Shown: positions 35,020 to 45,335, numbered from the stretch's first letter. The stretch: 64,000 nucleotides of DNA from Flavobacterium reichenbachii (GCF_002217435.1 NZ_MUHF01000001.1:292066-356065); one strand, 5' to 3'. Made by a program: numbers and translations. The notes: generated from the sequence alone by a model not told the origin.

Positions 35020-36339
35020 ATGAAGCAATTGGTAAACAAATTAAAAGGAGATAGAGTAATATGGTCATTCGTGGCTTTATTAGCGCTGTTTTCATTTATG
35101 CCTGTTTTTAGTGCGAGTAGTAATCTTGCTTATATAGGTCATGGAACTGGAAACACGCTGGGTTATCTGGTAAAACATCTGGCACATATCTGTATTGGTT
35201 TTTTGATTATTTATTGGGTTCACAGAGTTCCGTATCATTATTTTAGAGCGATTTCAAAAATTGCACTTCCTGTGGTTTGGCTTTTACTGGCTTATACGCT
35301 GCTAAAAGGAACTGTAATAGCGGGAGCAAATGCAAGTCGTTGGATTCAGGTTCCGTTTATCGGAATTACGTTTCAGACTTCAACGCTGGCTTCTATTGTA
35401 TTGTTTATATATGTTGCGCGTTATTTGTCCAAAACAAAAGAAGAAAATGAACCTTTTCAAACATCGTTTGTTCAGCTTTGGATTCCGGTTTTTATCACTT
35501 TGGCACTTATATTACCCGCGAACTTTTCTACAACAGCGCTGATTTTTGCAATGGTAATGATGCTGACATTTATTGGTAAATATCCGTTAAAATATATTGC
35601 TTTTATTATAGGTTCGGGAATTGCGATGCTGGCGTTTTTCCTTTTGGTTGCCAAAGCATTTCCAGATTCAAGATTCTTTAGCAGGGTATCAACATGGGAA
35701 AGCCGTATTTTGAACTTTACAACCGATAAACCTGATGAAGATGATTATCAGATTGAAAAAGCAAAAATTGCAATTGCATCTGGGAAACTGGGAGGTTTAG
35801 GACCTGGAAAAAGTGTTCAGAAAAACTTTTTACCACAATCTTCTTCAGATTTTATTTATGCAATTATTGTAGAAGAATATGGTTTAGTAGGCGGTGTGGC
35901 GATAGTAATTTTATATCTGCTGCTGTTGTTTCGATTTGTAATCGCCTCGCATAAAGCGAATACATTATTTGGAAAATTAGTCGTCGTCGGGCTCGGTTTT
36001 CCGATGATATTTCAGGCAATGATTAATATGGCAGTTGCAGTAGAATTACTGCCGGTTACAGGTCAGACGCTGCCTTTGATAAGTTCTGGAGGAAGTTCAA
36101 TCTGGATGACTTGTTTCTCTCTCGGAATTATTATTAGTGTAACTAAAAAAGACGAAGAAGTTGCTGAAGAACTGGAAGAAAAAGAAAGAAGAAAAGAAGC
36201 GCTGCAAAGATTAATTGACAAAGAGCTGGCTGAAGAAGATTTGGCAGGCAATGAAAAGGAAGAGATTTTCGAAGAAGAGCCTATGTATTCGATAGAAGAT
36301 AATTCGAAAAATCCGATGAATGCAGTTTTAAATAAATAA
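35020..36339 (+). CDS. ftsW: Septal peptidoglycan polymerase FtsW
   Basis: FtsW is a SEDS-family glycosyltransferase that polymerises lipid II at the septum with FtsI. The 439-residue membrane protein has the SEDS signatures [51 protein letters not shown] and [14 protein letters not shown] charged cytoplasmic tail (about 375-439) rich in Glu and Lys follows. Confidence 0.93.
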   Translation: MKQLVNKLKGDRVIWSFVALLALFSFMPVFSASSNLAYIGHGTGNTLGYLVKHLAHICIGFLIIYWVHRVPYHYFRAISKIALPVVWLLLAYTLLKGTVIAGANASRWIQVPFIGITFQTSTLASIVLFIYVARYLSKTKEENEPFQTSFVQLWIPVFITLALILPANFSTTALIFAMVMMLTFIGKYPLKYIAFIIGSGIAMLAFFLLVAKAFPDSRFFSRVSTWESRILNFTTDKPDEDDYQIEKAKIAIASGKLGGLGPGKSVQKNFLPQSSSDFIYAIIVEEYGLVGGVAIVILYLLLLFRFVIASHKANTLFGKLVVVGLGFPMIFQAMINMAVAVELLPVTGQTLPLISSGGSSIWMTCFSLGIIISVTKKDEEVAEELEEKERRKEALQRLIDKELAEEDLAGNEKEEIFEEEPMYSIEDNSKNPMNAVLNK

Positions 36340-36373
36340 GAGAATAAATAGTTTAAAGATAGCTATTAAAGAC

Positions 36374-37459
36374 ATGACAAAGTATAAATTCATACTAAGC
36401 GGAGGAGGAACAGGAGGACATATTTATCCTGCAATTGCCATTGCAAACGAATTAAAATTGCAATTTCCTGATGCTGAATTTCTTTTTGTTGGAGCCAAAG
36501 ATAAAATGGAAATGCAAAAAGTACCTCAGGCAGGTTACGAAATACAAGGTCTTTGGATTGCTGGTTTACAGCGAAAATTGACCTTACAAAATATGATGTT
36601 TCCCTTGAAACTAGCTACAAGTATGCTGGAATCGAGAAGAATTATTGGAAAATTTAAACCCAATGTAGTTATTGGAACAGGAGGTTTTGCCAGCGGACCT
36701 TTATTACAGGCAGCGGGTTCAGCAGGAATTCCAACTGTGATTCAGGAACAAAATTCTTTTCCTGGAATTACGAATAAGCTGCTCAGCAAAAAAGCAAATG
36801 CAATTTGTGTAGCTTATGAAAATTTAGGACGTTTTTTTCCAAAAGAAAAAATTGTTTTAACTGGAAATCCGGTTCGTCAAGATTTAATTGATATTGATAC
36901 AAAACGTGATGAAGCCATAGCTTTTTATGGTTTAGATCCGAATAAAAAAACACTCTTGGTTTTAGGCGGCAGTTTAGGAGCGAGAAGAATTAATCAATTA
37001 ATTCAGAAAGAACTTCAAAATTTTCTTTCGCAGGATGTTCAGATAATCTGGCAGTGCGGAAAATTATATTTTGAAGAATATAAAACACACAATCAGCAGC
37101 ACGTCAGAGTAGTTGATTTTATTGAAAGAATGGATTTTGTGTATGCCGCGGCAGATGTGATTATTTCAAGAGCAGGCGCATCATCAGTTTCAGAATTGTG
37201 CATTGTTGGCAAGCCGGTTATTTTTATTCCGTCACCCAATGTAGCTGAGGATCACCAAACTAAAAATGCACAGGCGATTGTAGATGAAAAAGGAGCAATT
37301 TTATTAAAAGAATCGGAGTTAGAAAGTCAGTTTAGCATTGTTTTTGAAGCGCTGCTGAAAGATGAGGGAAAACAAGAGCAATTAAGTCAGACTATTAAAA
37401 AATTAGCAATGCCTAATGCAACAAAAGATATTGTTAATGAAATTATAAAGTTGTTATAA
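36374..37459 (+). CDS. murG: Lipid II synthase MurG
   Basis: MurG transfers GlcNAc to lipid I at the inner membrane. The 361-residue product has the [15 protein letters not shown] loop, [13 protein letters not shown] and the C-terminal UDP-GlcNAc site ([12 protein letters not shown], then [15 protein letters not shown]). A spacer of 155 bases follows before murC. Confidence 0.94.
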   Translation: MTKYKFILSGGGTGGHIYPAIAIANELKLQFPDAEFLFVGAKDKMEMQKVPQAGYEIQGLWIAGLQRKLTLQNMMFPLKLATSMLESRRIIGKFKPNVVIGTGGFASGPLLQAAGSAGIPTVIQEQNSFPGITNKLLSKKANAICVAYENLGRFFPKEKIVLTGNPVRQDLIDIDTKRDEAIAFYGLDPNKKTLLVLGGSLGARRINQLIQKELQNFLSQDVQIIWQCGKLYFEEYKTHNQQHVRVVDFIERMDFVYAAADVIISRAGASSVSELCIVGKPVIFIPSPNVAEDHQTKNAQAIVDEKGAILLKESELESQFSIVFEALLKDEGKQEQLSQTIKKLAMPNATKDIVNEIIKLL

Positions 37460-37614
37460 TGTAATTTTTTTAAAAAATTATACAACATCATTAGAAAAGT
37501 AGAGTGCTATTTTAGGCATTTTTGATTGTAAAACAAGAAAAAATATAAAAGCTTAATTATTAGTTTTTTAACAGGAAAAACTCAAAAGAATTTAGCTTTT
37601 AAAACATAATTAAA

Positions 37615-38964
37615 ATGAATTTAAACCAAATACAAAACGTTTATTTTATTGGTATTGGAGGCATCGGGATGAGTGCTCTGGCTCGTTATTTTAAATATAT
37701 CGGGAAACAAGTGTCTGGTTACGATAAAACCCCTTCAATGTTAACTAGTGAATTAATCGAAAGCGGTATTGATATTCATTTTGAAGATAACATTGGTTTA
37801 ATTCCAAGTGATTACTTTGTAGAGAATACTTTAGTGATTTTTACACCGGCTGTTCCAAAAACGCATTCAGAGTGGAATTATTTTATAGAAAGACAATACG
37901 AAGTAAAAAAGAGAGCTGAAGTTTTAGGAATTATTACTAAAGACACCTTTTGTTTTGCAGTTGCGGGTACACACGGAAAAACAACAACGTCTAGTATTTT
38001 AGGACATATTTTATATCAAAGCGGTGCAGATGTTACAGCTTTTATAGGAGGGATTGTAGAGAATTACGATTCGAATTTAATTGGAAGCGGCAAAACGGTA
38101 ACAGTTGTAGAAGCTGATGAGTTTGACAGATCGTTCCTGCATTTACATCCTGATATTGCCTGCGTGACTTCTATGGATGCAGATCATTTGGATATTTACG
38201 GTACAAGCGATGCTATAGAAGCTTCTTTTGTTGAATTTGCAAATAAGGTTGAAGATAAAAATAATCTGTTTATAACCAAAGAATTGCCTTTGGAAGGAGT
38301 TCAGTGTGCTGTAAATGAAGATGCTGTATACAAAGCATTTAATATAAGAATTGAAGATGGAAGTTATGTTTTTGATGTGCAGACGCCTTCGGAGATAATA
38401 AAAGACCTTCATTTTGGACTGCCGGGAAAGCACAATTTAATGAATGCTTTAATGGCAATTGCGATGGCAAAAACGTACGATACACCAACAGATTCTATTG
38501 CTAAGGCGATTGCGTCTTTCAGCGGTATCAGAAGACGTTTTTCTTATCAGATTAAAACGGATGATTTGGTTTATATTGATGATTATGCGCATCATCCAAC
38601 AGAGATAAACGCTGTACATCAAGCTGTTAGAGAATTGTATCCGGGTCGTAAAGTGTTAGCGGTTTTTCAGCCGCATTTATTCAGCAGAACAAGAGATTTT
38701 GCTGATGGTTTTGCAGCGAGTTTATCTGCATTTGATGAAGTGTTTTTGATGGATATTTATCCGGCAAGAGAGCTTCCGATGGAAGGAATTACTTCGGAAT
38801 GGCTGTTGGAAAAAATGACAAATTCGAATAAAAAAATTGTTGCAAAAAATGATTTATTGGGAGAAATCAAAGCCAGTGATGCACCCATTATTGTAACAAT
38901 TGGAGCTGGTGATATTGGTGAAATGGTTCCGTCAATTAAAAAGATGTTAGATGAAAATATTTAA
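37615..38964 (+). CDS. murC: UDP-MurNAc:L-alanine ligase MurC
   Basis: MurC adds the first amino acid (L-Ala) to UDP-MurNAc. The 449-residue product starts with a Rossmann loop (FIGIGGIGMSALA), then the ATP loop AGTHGKTTTSS, EADEFDRSFLHL, and DDYAHHPTEI. It overlaps ftsQ by 14 bases. Confidence 0.94.
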   Translation: MNLNQIQNVYFIGIGGIGMSALARYFKYIGKQVSGYDKTPSMLTSELIESGIDIHFEDNIGLIPSDYFVENTLVIFTPAVPKTHSEWNYFIERQYEVKKRAEVLGIITKDTFCFAVAGTHGKTTTSSILGHILYQSGADVTAFIGGIVENYDSNLIGSGKTVTVVEADEFDRSFLHLHPDIACVTSMDADHLDIYGTSDAIEASFVEFANKVEDKNNLFITKELPLEGVQCAVNEDAVYKAFNIRIEDGSYVFDVQTPSEIIKDLHFGLPGKHNLMNALMAIAMAKTYDTPTDSIAKAIASFSGIRRRFSYQIKTDDLVYIDDYAHHPTEINAVHQAVRELYPGRKVLAVFQPHLFSRTRDFADGFAASLSAFDEVFLMDIYPARELPMEGITSEWLLEKMTNSNKKIVAKNDLLGEIKASDAPIIVTIGAGDIGEMVPSIKKMLDENI

Positions 38965-39673
38965 CTGGACAAACATAAGATTAGTGCTCATTTTTGGGCT
39001 TGTAATTTTTCTATATTCGTTTTCGCAGCATCGAAACGGAGATAGAAAATTAAAAAAATCTATGGTTGTTTTTGTAGGGGAAAATACGCTTTTTGTGAAG
39101 CCTGAAACGGTTAATAAATTGTTGATAGAAAATAGAAAAGATGCTTCCAGTATTAGAAAAGATGAAGTAGATTTGAATAAAATAGAGAAAACCCTGGATA
39201 CACAAGACATGATTGAAAAGTCGGACGTTTTTGTAAGTATCGATGGTGTTCTAAAAGCAGTAGTAAAACAGAAGACACCAGTAGCACGAGTTTACGATGG
39301 TGCTTCTTCGTTTTATGTTGACTACGAGGGAAATAAAATGCCTTTATCAGACAATTACACTGCGCGAGTTCCTCTTGTTTCGGGGGCAATTAATGAAAAA
39401 AATAACGAAGATTTAGCAGCTCTGTTTCGCACAATTTATGACGATGCGTTTTTGAAAAAAAACATCATTGCAATACAAATTATGCCGAATGGCAGCTTAA
39501 AAATGTTTAATAGAAACTATGATTACTTCATAGATTTTGGAAGAACATTGAATGTTGATAAAAAATTTAGAAACTATAAAGCGTTTTTTCAAAAAGCAGT
39601 TTTAGATAGTTCGTTATATAAATACAGTAAGATTGACCTTAGGTTTACAGAACAAGTAGTTTGCACTAAATAA
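38951..39673 (+). CDS. ftsQ: Cell division protein FtsQ-like
   Basis: This 240-residue bitopic protein has one N-terminal membrane helix (about 7-22), a POTRA-like part (about 35-105: FVGENTLFVKPETVNKLL, KIEKTLDTQDMIEKSDVFVSIDGVLKAVVKQKTPVARVY) and a C-terminal beta domain ending KIDLRFTEQVVC. Similarity to proteobacterial FtsQ is low. The position between murC and ftsA and the architecture support the call. Confidence 0.85.
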   Translation: MKIFNWTNIRLVLIFGLVIFLYSFSQHRNGDRKLKKSMVVFVGENTLFVKPETVNKLLIENRKDASSIRKDEVDLNKIEKTLDTQDMIEKSDVFVSIDGVLKAVVKQKTPVARVYDGASSFYVDYEGNKMPLSDNYTARVPLVSGAINEKNNEDLAALFRTIYDDAFLKKNIIAIQIMPNGSLKMFNRNYDYFIDFGRTLNVDKKFRNYKAFFQKAVLDSSLYKYSKIDLRFTEQVVCTK

Positions 39674-39679
39674 TAGAAA

Positions 39680-41101
39680 ATGGAAAAAGATAACATTGCA
39701 GTAGGTCTAGATATTGGGACAACCAAAATAGTTGCCATGATAGGCAAGAAAAACGAATATGGCAAACTTGAAATTTTGGGTATAGGTAAATCCAAAAGTT
39801 TAGGAGTTGCTCGTGGTGTAGTGAATAACATTACACAGACAATTCAATCAATTCAGCAAGCTATACTTGAAGCAGAAAATAATTCAGGTTATAAAATAAA
39901 AGATGTTGTCGTGGGTATTGCCGGACAACACATCAGAAGTATACAGCATACAGATTACATCAGCAGAAATAATCCGGAAGAAGTAATTGGCGAAAATGAT
40001 ATTCAGCAATTAATCGATCAGGTAAATAAACTGGCGATGCTGCCTGGAGAAGAAATTATTCACGTTCTGCCTCAGGAATTTAAAATAGACGGACAATCTG
40101 AAATTAAAGAACCAATCGGAATGTACGGCGGAAGATTAGAATCTAGTTTTCACGTTGTGGTTGGTCAGGCTTCTTCAATTAGAAATGTTGGGAGATGCAT
40201 TCAGAGTTCAGGAATCGAATTATCTGGTTTAACATTAGAACCATTGGCTTCTGCAGATGCAGTTTTAAGTCAGGAAGAAAAAGAAGCAGGTGTAGCACTT
40301 ATCGATATTGGTGGTGGTACAACTGATTTGGCGATTTTTAAAGACGGGATTATTCGTCATACAGCAGTAATTCCTTTTGGAGGAAATGTTATTACAGATG
40401 ACATCAAAGAAGGCTGTTCGATTATAGAAAAACAAGCTGAACTTTTAAAAGTAAAATTCGGATCAGCATGGCCGGGCGAAAACAAAGACAATGAGATTGT
40501 TTCGATTCCGGGATTAAGAGGAAGAGAACCAAAAGAAATTTCGCTTAAAAACTTATCTAAAATTATTCACGCACGTGTAGTGGAAATTGTAGAACAGGTT
40601 TTTGCAGAAATCAAAGCTTACGGACACGAAGATCCTCGTAAAAAATTAATTGCTGGAATTGTTTTAACGGGTGGAGGCGCACAGCTCAAACACATTAAAC
40701 AATTGGTAGAATATATTACAGGAATGGATACCAGAATTGGATATCCGAATGAGCATTTAGCAGGTAATTCAAGCGAAGAAATCTCTAGTCCGTTATTTGC
40801 AACTGCAGTTGGATTAGTGATGAACAGCATAGAAAATAGTACGCAAAGTGCTGTTAGAATGGAACTTGTAAATGAACAGCCAAAAGTTGTTTATAAAAAT
40901 GTTACAAACCCAGTGCAGCAACGATACGAAGTAGAAGAAAACTACGTTGAGAGAGTAGAAACTATTGAAGAAGAACATAGAGAAGTTCGAAATAATAAGG
41001 CTGCTGCAGTAAAAGATGAGTCTACAGAAACTAAAATAAGAAGATCATTTTTTGATCGCTACGTTGATAAAATCAAAGAATTTTTAGATAACGCAGAATA
41101 G
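39680..41101 (+). CDS. ftsA: Cell division actin-like protein FtsA
   Basis: FtsA tethers FtsZ to the membrane. The 473-residue product has the actin-like ATPase phosphate loops (VGLDIGTTKIVAMIG; ALIDIGGGTTDLAIF), the SHS2-type 1C domain (about 85-165) and LTGGGAQLKHIKQLVEY. A variable acidic stretch (about 405-450) leads to a C-terminal amphipathic helix (FFDRYVDKIKEFLDNAE) suited to membrane binding. Confidence 0.94.
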   Translation: MEKDNIAVGLDIGTTKIVAMIGKKNEYGKLEILGIGKSKSLGVARGVVNNITQTIQSIQQAILEAENNSGYKIKDVVVGIAGQHIRSIQHTDYISRNNPEEVIGENDIQQLIDQVNKLAMLPGEEIIHVLPQEFKIDGQSEIKEPIGMYGGRLESSFHVVVGQASSIRNVGRCIQSSGIELSGLTLEPLASADAVLSQEEKEAGVALIDIGGGTTDLAIFKDGIIRHTAVIPFGGNVITDDIKEGCSIIEKQAELLKVKFGSAWPGENKDNEIVSIPGLRGREPKEISLKNLSKIIHARVVEIVEQVFAEIKAYGHEDPRKKLIAGIVLTGGGAQLKHIKQLVEYITGMDTRIGYPNEHLAGNSSEEISSPLFATAVGLVMNSIENSTQSAVRMELVNEQPKVVYKNVTNPVQQRYEVEENYVERVETIEEEHREVRNNKAAAVKDESTETKIRRSFFDRYVDKIKEFLDNAE

Positions 41102-41189
41102 TAGAATAAGAATAAGAAAAGGAAATTACTTTTTGCCCCAAGTCAAGAAGTAAAAAATGTACAAAATAAGAATTTCAAAAACCAAAAAG

Positions 41190-43178
41190 ATGATGAGCAA
41201 CTCAGAATTTGGAAGTATATCATTTGATTTACCAAAAAACCAATCAAATGTAATCAAAGTAATAGGTGTAGGTGGAGGTGGAAGTAATGCTATCAACCAC
41301 ATGTTTAAGCAAGGTATTAAAGGCGTAGATTTTATCGTTTGTAATACCGATTCTCAGGCATTGCAGAATAGTTCAGTGCCAAACAAAATTCAGTTAGGAA
41401 TGAACTTAACAGAAGGTCTTGGAGCAGGAGCAAATCCTGATGTAGGACAGCAATCTGCTATTGAAAGTATCGCCGACATAGAAAAAATGTTAGACCGCGG
41501 TACTAAGATGGTATTCATTACTGCTGGTATGGGTGGAGGTACAGGTACAGGTGCTGCGCCGGTTATTGCACAATTGGCAAAAGAAAGAGAAATCCTTACG
41601 GTTGGTATCGTGACAATTCCGTTTCAATTTGAAGGGAAAGTACGTCAGGAGCAGGCACTTTTAGGAATCGAAAAATTACGTAAACAAGTTGACTCATTAA
41701 TTGTAATCAACAATAACAAATTAAGAGAAGTTTACGGAAACCTTGGTTTTAAAGCAGGATTTTCTAAAGCAGATGAAGTTTTGGCAACGGCCTCTAGAGG
41801 TATTGCCGAAGTAATTACACACCACTATACTCAGAATATCGATTTACGTGATGCTAAAACCGTTTTAGCAAACAGCGGAACAGCGATAATGGGATCTGCA
41901 GTATCAGAAGGAGAAAACAGAGCTAAAGATGCAATTGTATCTGCATTAGACTCTCCGTTGTTAAACGACAATAAAATTACAGGAGCCAAAAACGTATTGT
42001 TGCTTATCGTTTCTGGATCTAACGAAATAACGCTTGATGAAATCGGAGAAATCAACGATCACATTCAGGCAGAAGCGGGTTACAACGCAAATATTATCAT
42101 GGGAGTTGGTGAAGACGAAACTCTTGGTGAGGCAATTGCTGTAACTATCATTGCGACAGGTTTTGATGTTGAACAGCAAAACGAAATCGTAAATACTGAG
42201 CCTAAAAAAATCATTCATACGTTAGAAGATGAGCAGAGAAGTGTTCATAATCTAACAAATCGATCATTGACTTCTTTTGATTTGAATGCAGAAACACCGA
42301 CTGCTGTAAAACAAGAAGAGAAGGTTATTTTTGATTTAATGGAAGATACGGTTGCTCCCGTAGTTCCTACTCCAACAAATCCAATAAACGCTGCTCCGGC
42401 AATGAATCAGGAAGAGTTGGTAGTTATGTCTGAATTTATCAAAAATTTAGATGTAACTTTTGAAATCGTTTCGCCGATTACGGATATCGATTTTAAAATT
42501 ACGACTCCGGAAAAACAGCTTTTTGAAGAAACGAGACAAGTACAGCAAAGAGTTTTTGAAAAAGAAGAGCAAACTACTTTTTCATTCGATCTGCCTTTAT
42601 TTAGAGCAGAACCAGAGGTTAAAAAAGAACCGGCTGCAGAACAGGAAACTAAAATTTTGTTTGAATTAACAAATGAAACTCGTAATATAAAAGTAAATGA
42701 TCCGGTGCAGTTTGTTCCGGTTACTGAACTTTCTGATAAAGGAATTATAAAATATTCTTTAGAGGAGTATATGGAAGTTGAAAATGAGTTAGTAACATCA
42801 AAACCAGTTGATAAAGTAGTTGAGGAAGTGATTCCGGAAGAATTGAACATTACTTTGAAACCAAGAGTTGATTTTGCTCAGGAAGCATCTTTTACAACAA
42901 CCGATACAGCTTCTCCGTTAGAATTAACAATCGAAGAAACTTTACGTTTAAGAGCTGAAGAAAGAAGAAAAAAACTTAAAGAATTTAATTATAAGTTTCA
43001 CAATAATGTTTCCAGAATAGACGAGCTCGAAAAAGAGCCTGCTTATAAAAGATTAGGTATAGATCTTTCGAATACACAATCAAATGCAGCTAATTCCAGA
43101 ATTTCTGTGGGTACTGATAGTAATAATGATTTACAACTGCGTTCAAACAATTCATTTTTGCATGACAACGTAGATTAA
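41190..43178 (+). CDS. ftsZ: Cell division GTPase FtsZ
   Basis: FtsZ is the tubulin-like protein of the division ring. The 662-residue product has the GTP loop GMGGGTGTGAAP (GGGTGTG at 115-121), VGGGGSNAINHM and the T7 loop NSGTAIMGSA. The GTPase and C-terminal domains end near 330. A long acidic linker of about 300 residues, characteristic of Bacteroidota, leads to the conserved tail (NSFLHDNVD). The frame extends 11 codons upstream to 41157, but MMSNSEFGSISFD is the expected start. Confidence 0.94.
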   Translation: MMSNSEFGSISFDLPKNQSNVIKVIGVGGGGSNAINHMFKQGIKGVDFIVCNTDSQALQNSSVPNKIQLGMNLTEGLGAGANPDVGQQSAIESIADIEKMLDRGTKMVFITAGMGGGTGTGAAPVIAQLAKEREILTVGIVTIPFQFEGKVRQEQALLGIEKLRKQVDSLIVINNNKLREVYGNLGFKAGFSKADEVLATASRGIAEVITHHYTQNIDLRDAKTVLANSGTAIMGSAVSEGENRAKDAIVSALDSPLLNDNKITGAKNVLLLIVSGSNEITLDEIGEINDHIQAEAGYNANIIMGVGEDETLGEAIAVTIIATGFDVEQQNEIVNTEPKKIIHTLEDEQRSVHNLTNRSLTSFDLNAETPTAVKQEEKVIFDLMEDTVAPVVPTPTNPINAAPAMNQEELVVMSEFIKNLDVTFEIVSPITDIDFKITTPEKQLFEETRQVQQRVFEKEEQTTFSFDLPLFRAEPEVKKEPAAEQETKILFELTNETRNIKVNDPVQFVPVTELSDKGIIKYSLEEYMEVENELVTSKPVDKVVEEVIPEELNITLKPRVDFAQEASFTTTDTASPLELTIEETLRLRAEERRKKLKEFNYKFHNNVSRIDELEKEPAYKRLGIDLSNTQSNAANSRISVGTDSNNDLQLRSNNSFLHDNVD

Positions 43179-43202
43179 TTATACCTCTATAATAATTTAG
43201 GT

Positions 43203-43238
43203 AACCCGAAAATTGATTTAATTTTCGGGTTATTTTTT
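43203..43238 (+). terminator. Terminator of the cell wall cluster
   Basis: AACCCGAAAATT pairs with AATTTTCGGGTT over a five-base loop, and a run of T follows. It closes the mraZ-ftsZ cluster. Confidence 0.85.
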
Positions 43239-43239
43239 T

Positions 43240-43247
43240 TATCTTCG
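43240..43247 (+). promoter_or_regulatory. Candidate -7 box of yqeY
   Basis: TATCTTCG is one base off TAnnTTTG and stands directly after the ftsZ terminator, upstream of yqeY. Confidence 0.4.
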
Positions 43248-43374
43248 CACAGAATTTAAGAATTTGACTTTCTTTTGAAACTTTAAAAGAATTTTCAATT
43301 TTTACGAAGGGATAAAACTTCAAATCATAAATATGAATAAATAGGCATTTGCTTATTCAAATAGAAAAACTAAG

Positions 43375-43824
43375 ATGAGTTTACAAACACAAATCATGGA
43401 AGAGATTAAAACTGCCATGAAAGCAAAAGATACAGTAGCATTAGAATCATTAAGAGCGATTAAATCTGAATTATTATTAGCTTCAACGGCTTCAGGTTCT
43501 AAAGAAGATTTGTCAGAAGACGAAGAAATTAAATTACTTCAAAGATTAGTTAAAACTCGTAAGGAGAGTGCAAGAATCTTTACTGAACAAAACCGTCCTG
43601 ATTTGGCTGAGCCAGAGTTGGCACAAGTTGCTGTAATCGAAAAATTCCTTCCTGCACAATTAAGTGAAGAAGAAGTAGAAGCTGTAATTGCAAAAATTAT
43701 TGCTGAAACTGGGGCTTCTGGAATTGCATCTATGGGAAAAGTTATGGGATTAGCTTCTGCTCAATTGGGTGGAACTGCTGAGGGAAAAACAATCTCGGCA
43801 ATTGTAAAGAAACTTTTAGTTTAA
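43375..43824 (+). CDS. yqeY: GatB/YqeY domain-containing protein
   Basis: This 149-residue cytoplasmic helical protein has the YqeY pattern: LQTQIMEEIKTAMKAKDTVALESLRAIKSELL, LLQRLVKTRKESARIF, and the GatB-tail-like VIAKIIAETGASGIASMGKVMGLASAQLGGTAEGKTISAIVKKLL. Proteins of this family resemble the tail of the GatB amidotransferase subunit and may bind tRNA; the role is not settled. A remnant of its 3' half recurs at 46492-46545 beside the second tRNA-Arg. Confidence 0.9.
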   Translation: MSLQTQIMEEIKTAMKAKDTVALESLRAIKSELLLASTASGSKEDLSEDEEIKLLQRLVKTRKESARIFTEQNRPDLAEPELAQVAVIEKFLPAQLSEEEVEAVIAKIIAETGASGIASMGKVMGLASAQLGGTAEGKTISAIVKKLLV

Positions 43825-43856
43825 AAAAAATATTCCCGAAGTTCCGGGATTAGATG

Positions 43857-43891
43857 TAGATTTTAGATTTCAATTAGCAATCTAAAATCTA
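43857..43891 (+). repeat. 13-base inverted repeat between yqeY and tRNA-Arg
   Basis: TAGATTTTAGATT at 43857-43869 is complementary to AATCTAAAATCTA at 43879-43891. The same hairpin recurs at 46547-46581 in the duplicated segment. It is preceded by a TCCCG/CGGGA hairpin at about 43834-43850. Confidence 0.7.
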
Positions 43892-43901
43892 AAATAAAAA
43901 T

Positions 43902-43975
43902 GACCTCGTAGTTCAACTGGATAGAATATCAGATTTCGGCTCTGAGGGTTGGGGGTTCGAACCCCTCCGAGGTCA
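43902..43975 (+). tRNA. tRNA-Arg (anticodon TCG), intact copy
   Basis: This 74-base cloverleaf has acceptor GACCTCG paired fully with CGAGGTC and discriminator A. The anticodon arm TCAGA-TTTCGGC-TCTGA gives anticodon TCG, and the T arm is GGGGG-TTCGAAC-CCCTC. It is the left anchor of an accessory region: sequences like its 3' end recur five times downstream. Confidence 0.93.
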
Positions 43976-43987
43976 CTATAAAATTTG

Positions 43988-44020
43988 AAAGCCTGAGAAT
44001 GTAGATTCTCAGGCTTTTTT
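43988..44020 (+). terminator. Terminator of tRNA-Arg copy 1
   Basis: AGCCTGAGAAT pairs with ATTCTCAGGCT over a four-base loop and is followed by T residues. The same hairpin sequence, with a changed loop, recurs at 56488-56520. Confidence 0.85.
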
Positions 44021-44080
44021 TATGGTTCAAAAATGATTGTCGAATTTTTTATTTTTTTGCAACGTCAGTTTTTACGGCAG

Positions 44081-44105
44081 ATTTTGGTTTGAACTCCGTC
44101 AAGGA
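44081..44105 (+). repeat. Second-type scar (motif B) after tRNA-Arg copy 1
   Basis: The bases TTTTGGTTTGAACTCCGTC resemble the T-loop-like motif found at the same relative place after each tRNA-like segment (45336, 46783, 49526, 56551). It lies about 60 bases after the terminator. The rest of the region 43976-44298 has no gene. Confidence 0.6.
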
Positions 44106-44278
44106 TATAAAATTCTGGAGTAACTTTTTATTTGCATATTGAAAACAAAGTTTTTAAGTTCACTTTGTCATATATTAGTTTTTGCAAGATTGATTTGTCG
44201 TGTAAATTGACTTTATTTTACAATAAAATGTAAATGTAAAAGAGTTTTCTAAAAAAATTGATAGATTGCTACAATTCA

Positions 44279-44286
44279 TATATTTG
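44279..44286 (+). promoter_or_regulatory. -7 promoter box of the first island gene
   Basis: TATATTTG matches TAnnTTTG, with ATTG at 44257-44260 as a -33 candidate 18 bases upstream. It ends 12 bases before the ATG at 44299. Confidence 0.6.
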
Positions 44287-44298
44287 AATTTCTAAAAA

Positions 44299-44958
44299 AT
44301 GACAGAGCAAAATAACTATATAGAAATCGGAAGAGGTGCCGAACTTATACCAATGGAATATTGGCACCAATATGTACTTGGTATTGACCTGACGGAAGAA
44401 TTAAATTTTCTGGTTGTCAGCGAAGTTGGTAAAAATGAAATTATATACCAGAAGCGAATTTCACTCTTCGAAATTCATAATCCAGAATGGAGTAAACTTT
44501 TAGAAATTTCTAAAACCAAAGTGTTTATTGACAAACTAATTGAAATTAGCTCTGACAAAAAAATGGTGTTAAACGAATTGAATAAAATTTCAAAAAGTAT
44601 TGACGATACCATGCTATTATTAAATGGAAATTGGATTTCAGAGAATGAATATAGTGGTTTAAACTACAATTCAAATTTTAGCAATTGGATTGACGCTATT
44701 GAAATAAAAGGTCATCTAAAATTTACTTTGGATTTGCAAATTGATAACAAAAGAAATTGTCATGTAGAAATCCCAGTAAATTACTTAAATGGCGGTGATG
44801 GTTATTTTTCAATAAAAATGGGAAGGTTTGAATTATCAAAGAATCAAATTTTGATCTGGCAAAACGATACTTTTCCAAGTAATATTAAATACGAATTATC
44901 TGAAAATGGATTGATTTTAGACCTGTTCGAACATCAAATTAAGTTCATTAGAATATAA
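44299..44958 (+). CDS. Hypothetical cytoplasmic protein in the first unit after tRNA-Arg
   Basis: This 219-residue protein has no signal peptide or membrane helix. The N-terminal third (MEYWHQYVLGIDLTEELNFLVVSE) and the C-terminal beta-rich half (LKFTLDLQIDNKRNCHVEIPVNYL, FSIKMGRFELSKNQILIW) are not recognised. It is the only gene between tRNA-Arg copy 1 and the first scar at 45178 and has its own promoter. Size and context resemble immunity-type cargo genes, but that is speculation. Confidence 0.65.
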   Translation: MTEQNNYIEIGRGAELIPMEYWHQYVLGIDLTEELNFLVVSEVGKNEIIYQKRISLFEIHNPEWSKLLEISKTKVFIDKLIEISSDKKMVLNELNKISKSIDDTMLLLNGNWISENEYSGLNYNSNFSNWIDAIEIKGHLKFTLDLQIDNKRNCHVEIPVNYLNGGDGYFSIKMGRFELSKNQILIWQNDTFPSNIKYELSENGLILDLFEHQIKFIRI

Positions 44959-45177
44959 AACATTAAATTAGTTTAGAGCTGGCACATTAAAACAAAATCA
45001 CTGAATATTAATTGCTATTAGATATTTTCAATGAATCTAAAAGTTATATGATATTAGTCAAATATAGGTCTACTTAACAGGACTAGTTTAATGATGAAAA
45101 TGTCTTGATATAATGACATACAAAACCATGAACCTACTAACAGTACAACAGATAAATTAAAGATGAGTTTCATTTAA
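44959..45177. other. Non-coding stretch before the first tRNA-like scar
   Basis: No gene is found. The sequence is AT-rich and merges into the scar at 45178. The following minus-strand open frame at 45170-45373 is rejected because it consists of scar and terminator sequence. Confidence 0.45.
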
Positions 45178-45235
45178 AATCTTCAAATCCTCCAATAAAA
45201 GGTTCGAATTCTGTACCGCCAAGGTCACTATAAAA
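45178..45235 (+). repeat. tRNA-Arg 3'-end-like scar (motif A), copy at 45.2 kb
   Basis: The segment contains CTTCAAATCCTCCAATAAAA, then GGTTCGAATTCT and ends with AAGGTCACTATAAA. The final 13 bases AGGTCACTATAAA equal the 3' end of tRNA-Arg copy 1 plus its flank, and GGTTCGAA equals its T loop. The D and anticodon arms are absent. The spacer between T loop and acceptor is four bases longer than in the tRNA, so it cannot be a functional tRNA. Confidence 0.8.
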
Positions 45236-45240
45236 AAATG

Positions 45241-45275
45241 AAAGCCTGCAAAGTGTATATTTTGCAGGCTTTTTT
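45241..45275 (+). terminator. Terminator following the 45.2 kb scar
   Basis: AAAGCCTGCAAA pairs with TTTGCAGGCTTT. The hairpin and loop are identical to that after tRNA-Arg copy 2 at 46691-46726. Confidence 0.85.
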
Positions 45276-45335
45276 ATGGTTCGAAAATTTTTATGATTTT
45301 CTTCTAGATCTTGAAAAAGTCTATATTTAAAGGAG

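Noticed and set aside
42407..42850. Minus-strand frame of 147 codons inside ftsZ
   Set aside because: It is antisense to the long acidic linker of ftsZ; its Ser/Thr-rich content is a shadow of Glu/Lys codons.
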